Assembly (NCBI GenBank): GCA_035495815.1
Contig: DATJFH010000063.1
Coordinates: 1 to 46,141, forward strand
Length of the DNA: 46,141 nucleotides
DNA from: DATJFH01 sp035495815
GTDB lineage: Bacteria; Acidobacteriota; Terriglobia; Bryobacterales; Bryobacteraceae
Reading direction: 5' to 3'
Of the stretch, positions 1-7,941 are shown one piece after another. Under the pieces are notes generated by a model. It searched no databases. It was given only the letters and a program-made list of their open reading frames with translations, and had not been told where the DNA came from. Within the stretch, counting starts at the first letter, position 1, and every line of letters starts with the position of its first letter. Made by a program: the position numbers and the translations under genes.

Positions 1-1
1 G

Positions 2-88
2 CATCGGCCAAACAGCAAACTCGAAGCCGCCTATCACAAGGCCGACCATGCGATTCAGGACATCATCAACCTTCTCGCCGCCGCATGA
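2..88 (+). CDS. C-terminal fragment of an unknown protein
   Basis: The window opens inside a reading frame that stays open for 28 codons and stops at TGA 86-88. The readable tail ends in a helical, acidic and hydrophobic stretch (KADHAIQDIINLLAA). Nothing in it identifies a family. The sequence after the stop is markedly AT-rich and non-coding, which fits a real gene end. The fragment is short enough that the open frame could be chance, so confidence is moderate. Confidence 0.4.
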   Translation, partial: HRPNSKLEAAYHKADHAIQDIINLLAAA

Positions 89-218
89 CGTTACTTGATG
101 TTGAAGTATTCTTGTTTACGATCTTCGATTTAAGAATCTAAGGTGGTACTAATGTAAATTACCTATTATAAATCAATCACATACAAAAAAACCAAGTTCC
201 ATATATACTGAACGTATC
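89..218 (+). promoter_or_regulatory. AT-rich leader upstream of the two-component pair
   Basis: These 130 bases are much richer in A and T than the rest of the window and contain no convincing ORF. They hold TATTAT/TATAAA-like hexamers around 164-172, candidates for a -10 element, but no clear -35 partner at 17 bases. No strong Shine-Dalgarno sequence precedes the ATG at 219. It probably holds the promoter of the kinase/regulator operon; the exact elements are not resolved. Confidence 0.3.
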
Positions 219-1154
219 ATGTCGACACGCCAGCGCTGGCGGCCCAAGCGACTCAATACGCTTCTCGTTGGCTTTGCCTGCATGTTAGCCCTCATTACAG
301 CGATGGGCCTGCAGGTGCGTCCGTTCACCTATCTTTGGGTTTCGCTGTACACCGGCATCGCGGTGGCGGTTCTCTCCGTCAGCCTGACCGTTAAGCTGGA
401 AAGGAAATATCAGGAGGAGCATCAGGCGACTCTGGCGGCCAAGCAGGATCTCCAGCGATTGAGTTCGCGGCTGGTGGCTGCCCAGGAGCAGGAGCGCCAG
501 ACCCTCTCGCGCGAGTTGCACGACCAGGTGGGCCAGGCTCTGACCGCTATCAAGATCGACGTGGCCCGGGCCGAGCAGGCCCTGTCTCCCCGGCAGGGCG
601 ACATCGCCGAGAGGCTGCGCCGCGCCCGGCACGGGGCCGAAGAAACTCTGGAGATCATTCGCCGGCTTTCGATGCTCCTGCGGCCGTCCATGCTGGACGA
701 TCTCGGCCTGAGCGCGGCTTTGGGATGGTATGCCAAGCAGTTTTCCGCCAGCACCGCCATCCGGGTCAGCCTCAACGACGACGGCAGCGCCGACCGGCTC
801 CCCGACGCTCACAAGACCAGCCTGTATCGAATCGTCCAGGAAGCTCTCACCAACTGCGCCCGGCACTCGGAGGCGCGTTCCGTCATGATCAAGCTCGGTT
901 TGGCGGACGACCGCTACGTGGTGAGGATCGAGGATGACGGCAAGGGCTTCGTGCTTTCCAACGAGGTGCGCGGCATCGGCCTGATCGGTATCGAGGAGCG
1001 CGTTGCCGAAATGCAGGGCGTGCTGGAGCTGAATTCGACGCCCGGCGCGGGAACAAAGATATTCATTTCGATTCCGCTGCCGGGTACGCTGGAAGCGGAG
1101 AAAAGCGCGGCGATGGCCGCATTACCACATCCCCATGAAAATCCTATTGGCTGA
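219..1154 (+). CDS. NarL-type sensor histidine kinase
   Basis: This 311-residue membrane histidine kinase should autophosphorylate and pass phosphate to the overlapping response regulator. Two hydrophobic segments (about residues 14-31 and 38-58) are joined by a very short loop, so there is no sizeable periplasmic sensor domain. A coiled-coil-like linker (about 60-95) follows. The HisKA_3 dimerisation box reads LSRELHDQVGQALTAIK, with the phospho-acceptor His101. The HATPase domain shows an N box (EALTNCARHS, Asn212), a G1 box (EDDGKGF, about 238-244) and a G2 box (GIGLIGIEER). Order and length fit the NarX/DegS/LiaS-type kinases. The gene overlaps the regulator by 20 bases, so the two are probably translated together. 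The signal sensed cannot be read from the sequence; the compact membrane anchor suggests an intramembrane or cytoplasmic cue. Confidence 0.9.
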   Translation: MSTRQRWRPKRLNTLLVGFACMLALITAMGLQVRPFTYLWVSLYTGIAVAVLSVSLTVKLERKYQEEHQATLAAKQDLQRLSSRLVAAQEQERQTLSRELHDQVGQALTAIKIDVARAEQALSPRQGDIAERLRRARHGAEETLEIIRRLSMLLRPSMLDDLGLSAALGWYAKQFSASTAIRVSLNDDGSADRLPDAHKTSLYRIVQEALTNCARHSEARSVMIKLGLADDRYVVRIEDDGKGFVLSNEVRGIGLIGIEERVAEMQGVLELNSTPGAGTKIFISIPLPGTLEAEKSAAMAALPHPHENPIG

Positions 1155-1782
1155 CGATCACAATGTGCTGCGCAAAGGCCTGCGCCGAATTCTCGAGGAA
1201 CAGACGGACCTGGAAGTGGTCGGAGAAGCCAGCGACGGCCGGGAAGCGGTCAACCTGACCAATGCGCTCCGCCCGGACATCGTGGTCATGGACATCGCGA
1301 TGCCGCTGATGAACGGACTTGAAGCGACGCGGCAGATCCTGCTGCGCCACGCCGATCTGAACGTGCTCATCCTCAGCATGTACTCCGACGAGAATTACGT
1401 GGTGCAGGTGCTGCGGGCGGGCGCGCGCGGCTATCTCCTCAAAGACACGGCCGAGGAAGACCTGATTACCGCCGTGCGGACGGTTTCGAAAGGACTGCCC
1501 TTCTTCAGTCCCAAGATCGCCAAGTTGCTCCTCGGTGACGGTATGCAGAGGCTTCGCCAGGAAGGCGTCAGCGACAGTTACGACCTTCTTACTCCCCGCG
1601 AGCGGGAGGTGCTCCAGTTAATTGCCGAAGGCAAATCGAACAAGGAGGCGGCGGCGGCGCTGTTCGTCAGCCCCACCACGATCGAAACTCATCGCGCCCG
1701 CATTATGGACAAGCTGGACCTCCACAGCACCGCGGACATCGTGCTGTACGCGGTTCGAAAAGGCATCGTCCAGCTGCATTAA
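1135..1782 (+). CDS. NarL/LuxR-family response regulator
   Basis: A 215-residue DNA-binding response regulator, the partner of the kinase it overlaps. The receiver domain is complete: acidic pocket ADD (6-8), phospho-acceptor Asp53 in VVMDIAMP, and the conserved Lys in GYLLKD. A linker leads to a LuxR-type helix-turn-helix (LTPREREVLQLIAEGKSN, then the recognition helix SPTTIETHRARIMDKL). All key residues are present, in contrast to the other LuxR-type regulator in this window at 15986-16612. Targets are unknown. Confidence 0.93.
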   Translation: MKILLADDHNVLRKGLRRILEEQTDLEVVGEASDGREAVNLTNALRPDIVVMDIAMPLMNGLEATRQILLRHADLNVLILSMYSDENYVVQVLRAGARGYLLKDTAEEDLITAVRTVSKGLPFFSPKIAKLLLGDGMQRLRQEGVSDSYDLLTPREREVLQLIAEGKSNKEAAAALFVSPTTIETHRARIMDKLDLHSTADIVLYAVRKGIVQLH

Positions 1783-1825
1783 GCACTGTCCCTGTGGAGG
1801 CAAGGGTGGCGCCGGCTCGCGGTTC

Positions 1826-3466
1826 TCAGGGCCGGTGTAGCAGCGAATCGAAATCGTACGTCAGCCCGATGTGTCCGCGCACGTCATTCGCCTTGATCAA
1901 TTCGCTCCGGTTGGACCAGGTGACGCCGACCGGAATCTTGACTCCCGTGTCCTTCATCCGGATCGTCAATTTCGCCTGGGCGATCACCATGTTGCCCTTG
2001 GGCGTCAATAACACGCTGGCGTCTTTGGGAAGCTCGATATTGGTTCCGGCGATCACGGTCCCGTTGGGCGCCTGCAGTACGGCGGCCGCAACCTGGTATT
2101 GGTAATAGCCCGCCAGGGTGAACACGGGCAGACCGCTTTCCGGCGCGCCGAATGGACGGTCCACCTGAAACGCCGCCTGCATGTCTCGAACGCGGCCGTA
2201 TTTGCTGGCGTTCGGTACCAGGGATCCGTAGAAGGTCCCGGCGGCGTTGAGGCTGATCAGGGCCTTTCCACCGGCCGGGTTCCAACCGTAAATCAATCGG
2301 AAATTGTGCAGATCCGGCTGGACCGCCGGACGGCTGTACGTGTATTCGAACGCGAACAGCGGTTTTTCCTGCAAGCTGTCGACGACCGACTGGTACACGG
2401 CGAAATAACGGGAATACGCGTTGGCCGCGCCTCCTGCCTTTTGCAGAAAATCCGGCACGAGCCGATTGACCAGCCCAACCAGTTCATCCAGGTGCGCGCG
2501 GGTGATATCGGCCACGCGCTCCGGCGCCGAACCCTGCAGGTCCTTTTGGAACCGGCCCCTCCAGTCGCGGTAATCCGCCGTATTCATGAAGCCGAGCAGC
2601 AAAGGCTCGACTGACGAAAACAGGCTCGCTTGAACCTCGCCGAGAGTGTTCTGATTGGCCGCCAGCGCGTCTTTCCATTTTTTCGCGAAATCCACCGAAC
2701 CCAACTCGCGCGGCGCCAACACCTGATAGCGGGCCACGAAACTGGAAAGCTGGCGGGTGCTGGTCGGCACGGTGACCGCCGCCACCGGCGCCGCCGCATC
2801 CGGACTGCCGGCCGGAGGCGTCATGGCATTTCCCGAGACGGGAACCGTCTCGCTTCCCGGCCGGCTCAAATCGAACGCGGCCGCGAGACTGAGGCGCGAT
2901 AGACTGAACGGCGCGGACCGCTTGGTCAGCAACCTGCCGGCGTCGCGGCCGATGATCGTGTCCCAAAGCCCTCCGGCGTTGGCGCGGAACGTGGCCGTGG
3001 AACCTGTCGTCGATTGAGCGAGCGCGCCGGCTTCCACAGCCAGTCCCACCAGCGTCGGCACGCTTCCACGCGACACGAGGTTGGTGGTTCCGGAAACGGG
3101 GCCGGTCGGTCCGATCTGTTCATCCACGCGTATTCTCTCCCACAATTGCTGACCCTGTCTCAGCGCCTCCGCGGGAAGAGAACGCGCCAGCGTGGGAGGG
3201 CCGGCCGCATAATAAAGAAATTGTCTCGGATATTGGTTGACCGCGATCACCGGGTGGTCGGGCCGGTTCGCCAGGCGCGCCGCGATTTCTTCGTTCAACT
3301 TGTCGCAAATCCAGAATAAAGGGTCGCTTTCGCTGATATTCTGTTTTGGATCCGTGTTGATCACGCAAGTGTCGCCCCGCATCGCAGGCGTCCCGGCGAG
3401 TGCGCAGAGCAGGAGGGCGCCTGCCCGCGCGAATCGTGCGCTCGAGTGGAACGCGTTCAGGCGCAT
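1826..3466 (-). CDS. secreted protein of unknown function
   Basis: The frame is open further upstream, but ATG at 3466 is the likely start because it gives a signal peptide (basic N-terminus, then GALLLCALAGTPA) and a protein of 546 residues. The start lies inside the end of the upstream small gene, with a 10-base overlap in another frame, so translation is probably coupled. The mature protein begins with a region bearing two Cys (TCVINT and WICDKL), then a helical middle part rich in Ala and Leu. The C-terminal third is rich in alternating hydrophobic/polar strands (FTLAGYYQYQVAAAVLQ, then HIGLTYDFDSLL), which suggests a beta-rich or barrel-like end and possible outer-membrane location. I do not recognise the family. 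Confidence 0.7.
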   Translation of the reverse strand: MRLNAFHSSARFARAGALLLCALAGTPAMRGDTCVINTDPKQNISESDPLFWICDKLNEEIAARLANRPDHPVIAVNQYPRQFLYYAAGPPTLARSLPAEALRQGQQLWERIRVDEQIGPTGPVSGTTNLVSRGSVPTLVGLAVEAGALAQSTTGSTATFRANAGGLWDTIIGRDAGRLLTKRSAPFSLSRLSLAAAFDLSRPGSETVPVSGNAMTPPAGSPDAAAPVAAVTVPTSTRQLSSFVARYQVLAPRELGSVDFAKKWKDALAANQNTLGEVQASLFSSVEPLLLGFMNTADYRDWRGRFQKDLQGSAPERVADITRAHLDELVGLVNRLVPDFLQKAGGAANAYSRYFAVYQSVVDSLQEKPLFAFEYTYSRPAVQPDLHNFRLIYGWNPAGGKALISLNAAGTFYGSLVPNASKYGRVRDMQAAFQVDRPFGAPESGLPVFTLAGYYQYQVAAAVLQAPNGTVIAGTNIELPKDASVLLTPKGNMVIAQAKLTIRMKDTGVKIPVGVTWSNRSELIKANDVRGHIGLTYDFDSLLHRP

Positions 3467-3780
3467 ATGGTGATTCCTAGTATCGGATCCGCGGCCGTCG
3501 CCTGAGCGAGGACCTGACTCTGTCCCCCGCCACAGTCTTCCAGAATGTCGACCCTGTCGCCGGGGGCCGCTGTAACCTGTATTACGAAAGCGCATCCACC
3601 CGCCGGAATCAGGAGAGTGGTCGAGATGCGATCGGCCGACAAGGCCAGCATCGTTCCGTTCAGGCTTGCCCGGAAGATCACGGCGGGCGCCAGGCCTTTC
3701 ACGGTTATTCTCACCGTCTGGCCGGATGTGCCCAAAAAGTCGCACGACCCGGTGGGGTCGCGCCGCAAATTGCAAGCCAT
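3457..3780 (-). CDS. small cysteine-containing protein, unknown function
   Basis: A 107-residue protein starting at ATG 3780, preceded by a strong ribosome site (AAGGAG six bases upstream), which decides the start against longer readings of the same frame. There is no signal peptide. It has five cysteines (near residues 3, 13, 63, 83 and 106) and looks all-beta: short hydrophobic strands separated by Gly/Asp turns (QTVRITVKGL, STTLLIPAGG, FVIQVTAAPGDRVDIL). The pattern resembles a single Ig-like or jelly-roll domain, but no named family is recognised. Its last codons overlap the start of the secreted protein downstream, so the two are probably functionally linked. Confidence 0.65.
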   Translation of the reverse strand: MACNLRRDPTGSCDFLGTSGQTVRITVKGLAPAVIFRASLNGTMLALSADRISTTLLIPAGGCAFVIQVTAAPGDRVDILEDCGGGQSQVLAQATAADPILGITICA

Positions 3781-4022
3781 CAGCAGCTCCTTTTTCGATT
3801 GCGCTGAAATATCACGCAAAATCAACCGGAGTTTCGCAGGGTATTTCACTAAAATAGGCGTTTCCAGGACAACTTGCAAGCATTTTTCGCATAGCCATGC
3901 CCGGTCCGGCGCCGCGGACGGCCTTGGAGCGTTCCGCGACGGTGATCTGCTACCATGTCGGTTTCGAAAGCCGTTACGTATTCCCAGGCCTGCTGGGGCG
4001 GGCGTGAGCCCTGAGGCGGAGC

Positions 4023-6131
4023 TTGGGAGCCGCGAGGATAACACACCCAGTGCAAAGTTCCAATGTCGGAGCCGGCCCAGCGGCGCGGGAAGGCTCCGGG
4101 CGGTTTCTCGAGACTCTCTATGCGTTGACGGTCTTTCTGTCGGCTTTCCTGTTATTCCAGATCCAGCCCATTGTGGCCAAGATGATCCTGCCGTGGTTCG
4201 GCGGATCGTCCGCCGTCTGGAGCACCTGCATGCTCTTTTTCCAGTCGATGCTCCTCGGCGGCTACATTTATGCCCACTGGCTGCAGGGGCTGGCGGCAGG
4301 CCGGCGGCAGGCGCTCACACACATAGGATTGCTGGCGGTCAGCCTGCTGGCGCTGCCGGTCATGGCCAATCCGTCCTGGAAGCCGTCGCCGGAGGACAAT
4401 CCCTCGATCCGCATTCTCGGGCTATTGGTCGTGACCGTGGGGATGCCCTACTTCCTGGTCTCCACGACCAGCTCGCTGCTCCAGTCGTGGTACGCGCGGA
4501 CGCACTCGGGTGTGGTTCCCTACCGGCTGTTCGCCCTCTCGAATTTTGCGTCCATGCTGGCCCTGATCAGCTATCCGCTGCTGGTCGAGCCGTCCGTGCC
4601 CACCCGGCTGCAGGGACGGATCTGGTCTTTCGCATATGTGGCTTTCGCCGTCCTGTGCGGCGCCACGGCGTGGATCGGCGCGCGTGGCCAACAGCCGGTT
4701 GAACCCGGTGTGAAGGCCATCCCCGGTTTCGAGGATAACCCCAGCCTGCGCGAACGCCTGCTGTGGTTCGGTTTCTCGGCCTGTGCGTCGACCCTGCTCC
4801 TGGCCGTGACCACTTACCTGACGCAGGACGTGGCGGCAGTCCCCTTCCTCTGGATCGCCCCGCTTGTCCTCTACCTGATCACTTTCATCGTGTGTTTCGA
4901 AGCGCCGCGGCTTTACAACCGCCGGGTGTTCATCCCGCTGACTGCCCTGGCTCTGGGGGCCATGGCCTACAAGCTCGGCGAGCCCTTCGGCGCCGCCCGC
5001 ATTCGCACCACCATCTGCCTGTTTAGCGCCTCGCTGCTGGTCTGCTGCATGTTCTGTCACGGAGAACTGGTATCCCGCAAGCCTCACCCGAGGCATCTGA
5101 CCACCTTCTATGTGATGATCTCCCTGGGCGGCGCGGCCGGCGGGCTGTTCGTCGGCCTGTTGGCCCCCAACTTCTTCAACTCCGACTACGAATTTCGAAT
5201 CGGCCTGGCGCTGTGTTCTATTCTGCTGGCGACAGCCCTCCCCGCGAACGGATCGATTTGGCGCCGCCAGGTCCTGGCGCTCCTGTTGGCCGGCTACTTT
5301 ATCCTGCTCGGAAAAGGCGTGCGGGATAGCCTGGCCGGCTATCGGGTGATTGTGCGTAACTTTTACGGGCAGCTGAAGGTCGACGATCAGGAAAGAGATT
5401 CGGAAGAGACTGCCTTCCGACGGCTGTCGCACGGGGTGATCAATCACGGCGAGCAGATTTTGAGCGACGACCGGCGGAGGGATCCGATTACCTACTTCTG
5501 TCCGCAGTCCGGCATCGGCAGAGCCATGTCGGCGCGGCCCGCGGGTGTTCCCAGGCGAATCGGCGTGCTGGGACTCGGCTGCGGGACACTGGCCGCCTAC
5601 GGCCGCGCCGGCGACACCTATCGGATCTACGAGATCAATCCCCTGGTGTTGCAGTTGGCTGACCGCGAATTTACCTACTTGCGGGATACCCCGGCGAAAG
5701 TGGAAGTGGTGCTGGGAGACGGCCGCCTGTCGCTCGAGCGGGAGCCGCCCCAGCAGTTCGATGTCCTGGTCATGGACGCGTTCTCCGGCGATTCGGTGCC
5801 GGTGCACCTGATCACCGAGGAGGCCTTCGAGATTTACTTTCGCCACTTGAAACCGGGAGGGCTGCTGGCGGTGAACGTGACCAACGCCTACCTCAACCTG
5901 GCGCCGGTGATGGAGCGCGCCGCGAGCCACTTCGGAAAAATCGCGATCCTCTACTCCGATTTCGCGGAGGGCGACCTGGTTTGCTTTCCCTCGGACTGGG
6001 TCCTGATCGCCGACCCCTCGATCCACCTCACGGCTCCCAGGCTGATCGAGGCTGGCGAGGTGCTTCTGCCGAAACCGAACTTCCGCATGTGGACGGACGA
6101 CTTCTCCAACATGTGGAAGATTTTGAAGTAG
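4023..6131 (+). CDS. fused membrane transporter-like / spermidine-synthase-like protein
   Basis: About 702 residues. The N-terminal two thirds is a polytopic membrane domain with roughly a dozen hydrophobic segments, opening with the signature FLLFQIQPIVAKMILPWFGG seen in proteins annotated as fused MFS/spermidine synthase. The C-terminal part is a class I methyltransferase-fold domain like polyamine synthases: IGVLGLGCGTLAAY nucleotide loop, acidic YEINPLV, GDGRLSLE, and the DVLVMDAFSGDSVPVHL active-site strand. Real aminopropyl-transfer activity is unproven for this family. The start is uncertain: TTG at 4023 has GAGG six bases upstream, while GTG at 4050 is an alternative; there is no ATG before the first membrane segment. 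The gene stands alone, divergent from the 3780 gene. Confidence 0.85.
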   Translation: MGAARITHPVQSSNVGAGPAAREGSGRFLETLYALTVFLSAFLLFQIQPIVAKMILPWFGGSSAVWSTCMLFFQSMLLGGYIYAHWLQGLAAGRRQALTHIGLLAVSLLALPVMANPSWKPSPEDNPSIRILGLLVVTVGMPYFLVSTTSSLLQSWYARTHSGVVPYRLFALSNFASMLALISYPLLVEPSVPTRLQGRIWSFAYVAFAVLCGATAWIGARGQQPVEPGVKAIPGFEDNPSLRERLLWFGFSACASTLLLAVTTYLTQDVAAVPFLWIAPLVLYLITFIVCFEAPRLYNRRVFIPLTALALGAMAYKLGEPFGAARIRTTICLFSASLLVCCMFCHGELVSRKPHPRHLTTFYVMISLGGAAGGLFVGLLAPNFFNSDYEFRIGLALCSILLATALPANGSIWRRQVLALLLAGYFILLGKGVRDSLAGYRVIVRNFYGQLKVDDQERDSEETAFRRLSHGVINHGEQILSDDRRRDPITYFCPQSGIGRAMSARPAGVPRRIGVLGLGCGTLAAYGRAGDTYRIYEINPLVLQLADREFTYLRDTPAKVEVVLGDGRLSLEREPPQQFDVLVMDAFSGDSVPVHLITEEAFEIYFRHLKPGGLLAVNVTNAYLNLAPVMERAASHFGKIAILYSDFAEGDLVCFPSDWVLIADPSIHLTAPRLIEAGEVLLPKPNFRMWTDDFSNMWKILK

Positions 6132-6145
6132 CGCCCCGCGGCTAC
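6128..6145. terminator. possible bidirectional hairpin between convergent genes
   Basis: GTAGC (6128-6132) and GCTAC (6141-6145) form a five-base-pair stem around an eight-base loop in the ten-base gap between two convergent genes. Each arm contains a TAG, one ending the plus-strand gene and one ending the minus-strand gene. No T-tract follows on either side, so this is a weak candidate. Confidence 0.2.
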
Positions 6146-7941
6146 CGGTTACAAAACAGAAACTTCCCGCCGCTCTCCAGAGTCACGTGCAGGCTCTCCT
6201 TTCCCACCAGCTTTTCGAAACGGGCCGCTTCCGGGGCGGCCGCCACCAGGTAGCAGCGCTCGACGCCCTTCCACATCCGGGAGAAGCCCGCGTCGTCCAG
6301 AAACACGTCCGGCGCGCCCGGAGCGTAGGATCCATAGACCAGATTGTTCACCCGGCCGTTGAGCAGGAGAGCCTCGCGATTCGTGTAGAAGAAGATGGAT
6401 GAGAAGGCATAATACTGATCGTCGACGATGAGCCTGCCCGGCGGCGCGGCGTTCAGGGCTGCGGCGAGCGGGCGCGATCCCAGGTAGGGATCGAACGACA
6501 CCAGCGCCAGCCTGGCGGCGTGAAAGAACAGAGCCATCATCACCGCGATGCCGAGGACCGCTTTCTTCGGCCCGGCCAGCCAGCCGCTGAGCGCTCCGAT
6601 CAGGAATGCCGCGGCGGCCACCGCCAGCGGCAGCCGCAGATACGCGAACGAGTGCAGCGTCAGGTCCGTCATGTGGCCGAGCGACAAGGTGTAAAGGTCC
6701 GGGTTCTGGGTCAGCGCGGCTGAGATATCGCCCGGGGCAGGGACGCCGCGCACGGCGGCCAGGATGCCCGTTGCCGCCAGGAATCCCAGCGTCGAGACGG
6801 CGCCGATGGCGCGCGTGCCGTAGATCACCGGCTTGCCGTCCCCCGCGATCCCCGCGCCGATCAGCAGGGCCAGGGCAGGATAGCACGGCATCGAATAATA
6901 TTCCTGCGTCGTGGAAAAGGTGAAGAACACCAGCACGAAGCCGGTCCAGCAGAGCGCCAGCAGCCGGGCGCGGCTGGCCCGGTCCGCGCCCCGGAATTTC
7001 CCCTGAAAAGCGGAAGCGAGATAGGCGCTCCAGGGAAACAGCCACAGTAGGTGAAACGCCCAGAAATAAACGCGCGGGACGGTATTGTAATCGCGGGGAT
7101 AGCGCAAATTGAGGAAACGCAGCAGGTGCTCGTTGATGAAATAGAACCAGAAGAAGCCGCGGTACGACCCGGCTTCGCTGTGCATGGTGAAGTCGAAGTA
7201 CGGCGGATTGCGCAGGGTCGCCAGAATGTGCCACGGCGCCGCAATCGCCAGCAGCAGCGCCGCGCCGGTGAATGGGCGCAGCCGCCGCCAGTCGCCGCGG
7301 ACGAAGAACAGGTAGAGCAGTCCCGCGCCGGCGGGAAACAGAGCCGCGATCAGACCCTTGAGCAGCAGTCCCGTGCCTATCGCCGCCCACATCGCGTATG
7401 CCCACAGCGCCGGGCGGGACTCCTCATCGTCGAGAGCGCGGGCCAGCGAATAAAGAGCCAGCGTTACCGAAAGGGTGAGTGTGGCGTCCGGAATCTGAAC
7501 CCGCGTGAACAGGAATAAACCGATGCACGTGCTCAGGGCCAGGCCCGCGTAAAACCCCGCCTCGCGGCCCAAGGCCCACACGCCGAACCGGTAGGTAAGC
7601 CAGCAGAGAGCCACCACCGCCAATGCCAGCGGCAGGCGCGCGGCCCAGTCATGCACGCCGAAGATGGCGAATGAGACCGCCATCATCCAATATTTCAAGG
7701 GCGATTTTTCCAGGTACGCGATGCCGTCGAGCCGGGCAGTCACCCAATCGCCGGACTCGAGCATCGTGCGGGCAATCTGCGCCTGCACGGCGTCTACGTC
7801 GTCCATCAGGGAGGGCGGGCTGACGATGCAGCCCAGGAAAATCACCGAGGCAAAAAAGAGGACGATCAGTTCGCCAATACGGCCGTGGCGGCCTGAGCGG
7901 GTCGACTCGATGGCGTTGGAGTTCCGGCTTGAATCCCCCAT
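6142..7941 (-). CDS. GT39-family (ArnT-like) membrane glycosyltransferase
   Basis: A polytopic GT-C fold glycosyltransferase that should use a lipid-phosphate-linked sugar donor at the outer face of the inner membrane. After the first membrane segment comes the acidic loop LMDDVDAVQAQIARTML (about 46-61), which matches the ArnT/PMT pattern with the catalytic acidic residue next to a helix. Many membrane segments follow, then a C-terminal periplasmic part (LIVDDQYYAFSSIFFYTNRE). I chose ATG 7941 (599 residues) because GGA lies about seven bases upstream; ATG 7977 has no ribosome site. Either start overlaps the end of asnB by at least 76 bases, unusually long for a same-strand pair. The overlap implies translational coupling. 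Substrate is unknown; lipid A, glycan or protein glycosylation are all possible. Confidence 0.85.
   Translation of the reverse strand: MGDSSRNSNAIESTRSGRHGRIGELIVLFFASVIFLGCIVSPPSLMDDVDAVQAQIARTMLESGDWVTARLDGIAYLEKSPLKYWMMAVSFAIFGVHDWAARLPLALAVVALCWLTYRFGVWALGREAGFYAGLALSTCIGLFLFTRVQIPDATLTLSVTLALYSLARALDDEESRPALWAYAMWAAIGTGLLLKGLIAALFPAGAGLLYLFFVRGDWRRLRPFTGAALLLAIAAPWHILATLRNPPYFDFTMHSEAGSYRGFFWFYFINEHLLRFLNLRYPRDYNTVPRVYFWAFHLLWLFPWSAYLASAFQGKFRGADRASRARLLALCWTGFVLVFFTFSTTQEYYSMPCYPALALLIGAGIAGDGKPVIYGTRAIGAVSTLGFLAATGILAAVRGVPAPGDISAALTQNPDLYTLSLGHMTDLTLHSFAYLRLPLAVAAAAFLIGALSGWLAGPKKAVLGIAVMMALFFHAARLALVSFDPYLGSRPLAAALNAAPPGRLIVDDQYYAFSSIFFYTNREALLLNGRVNNLVYGSYAPGAPDVFLDDAGFSRMWKGVERCYLVAAAPEAARFEKLVGKESLHVTLESGGKFLFCNR

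Noticed and set aside
3545..4702. 385-codon plus-strand frame across the 3780-4023 gap
   Set aside because: It overlaps a well-supported minus gene and the membrane protein in another frame, and shows no recognisable domain.
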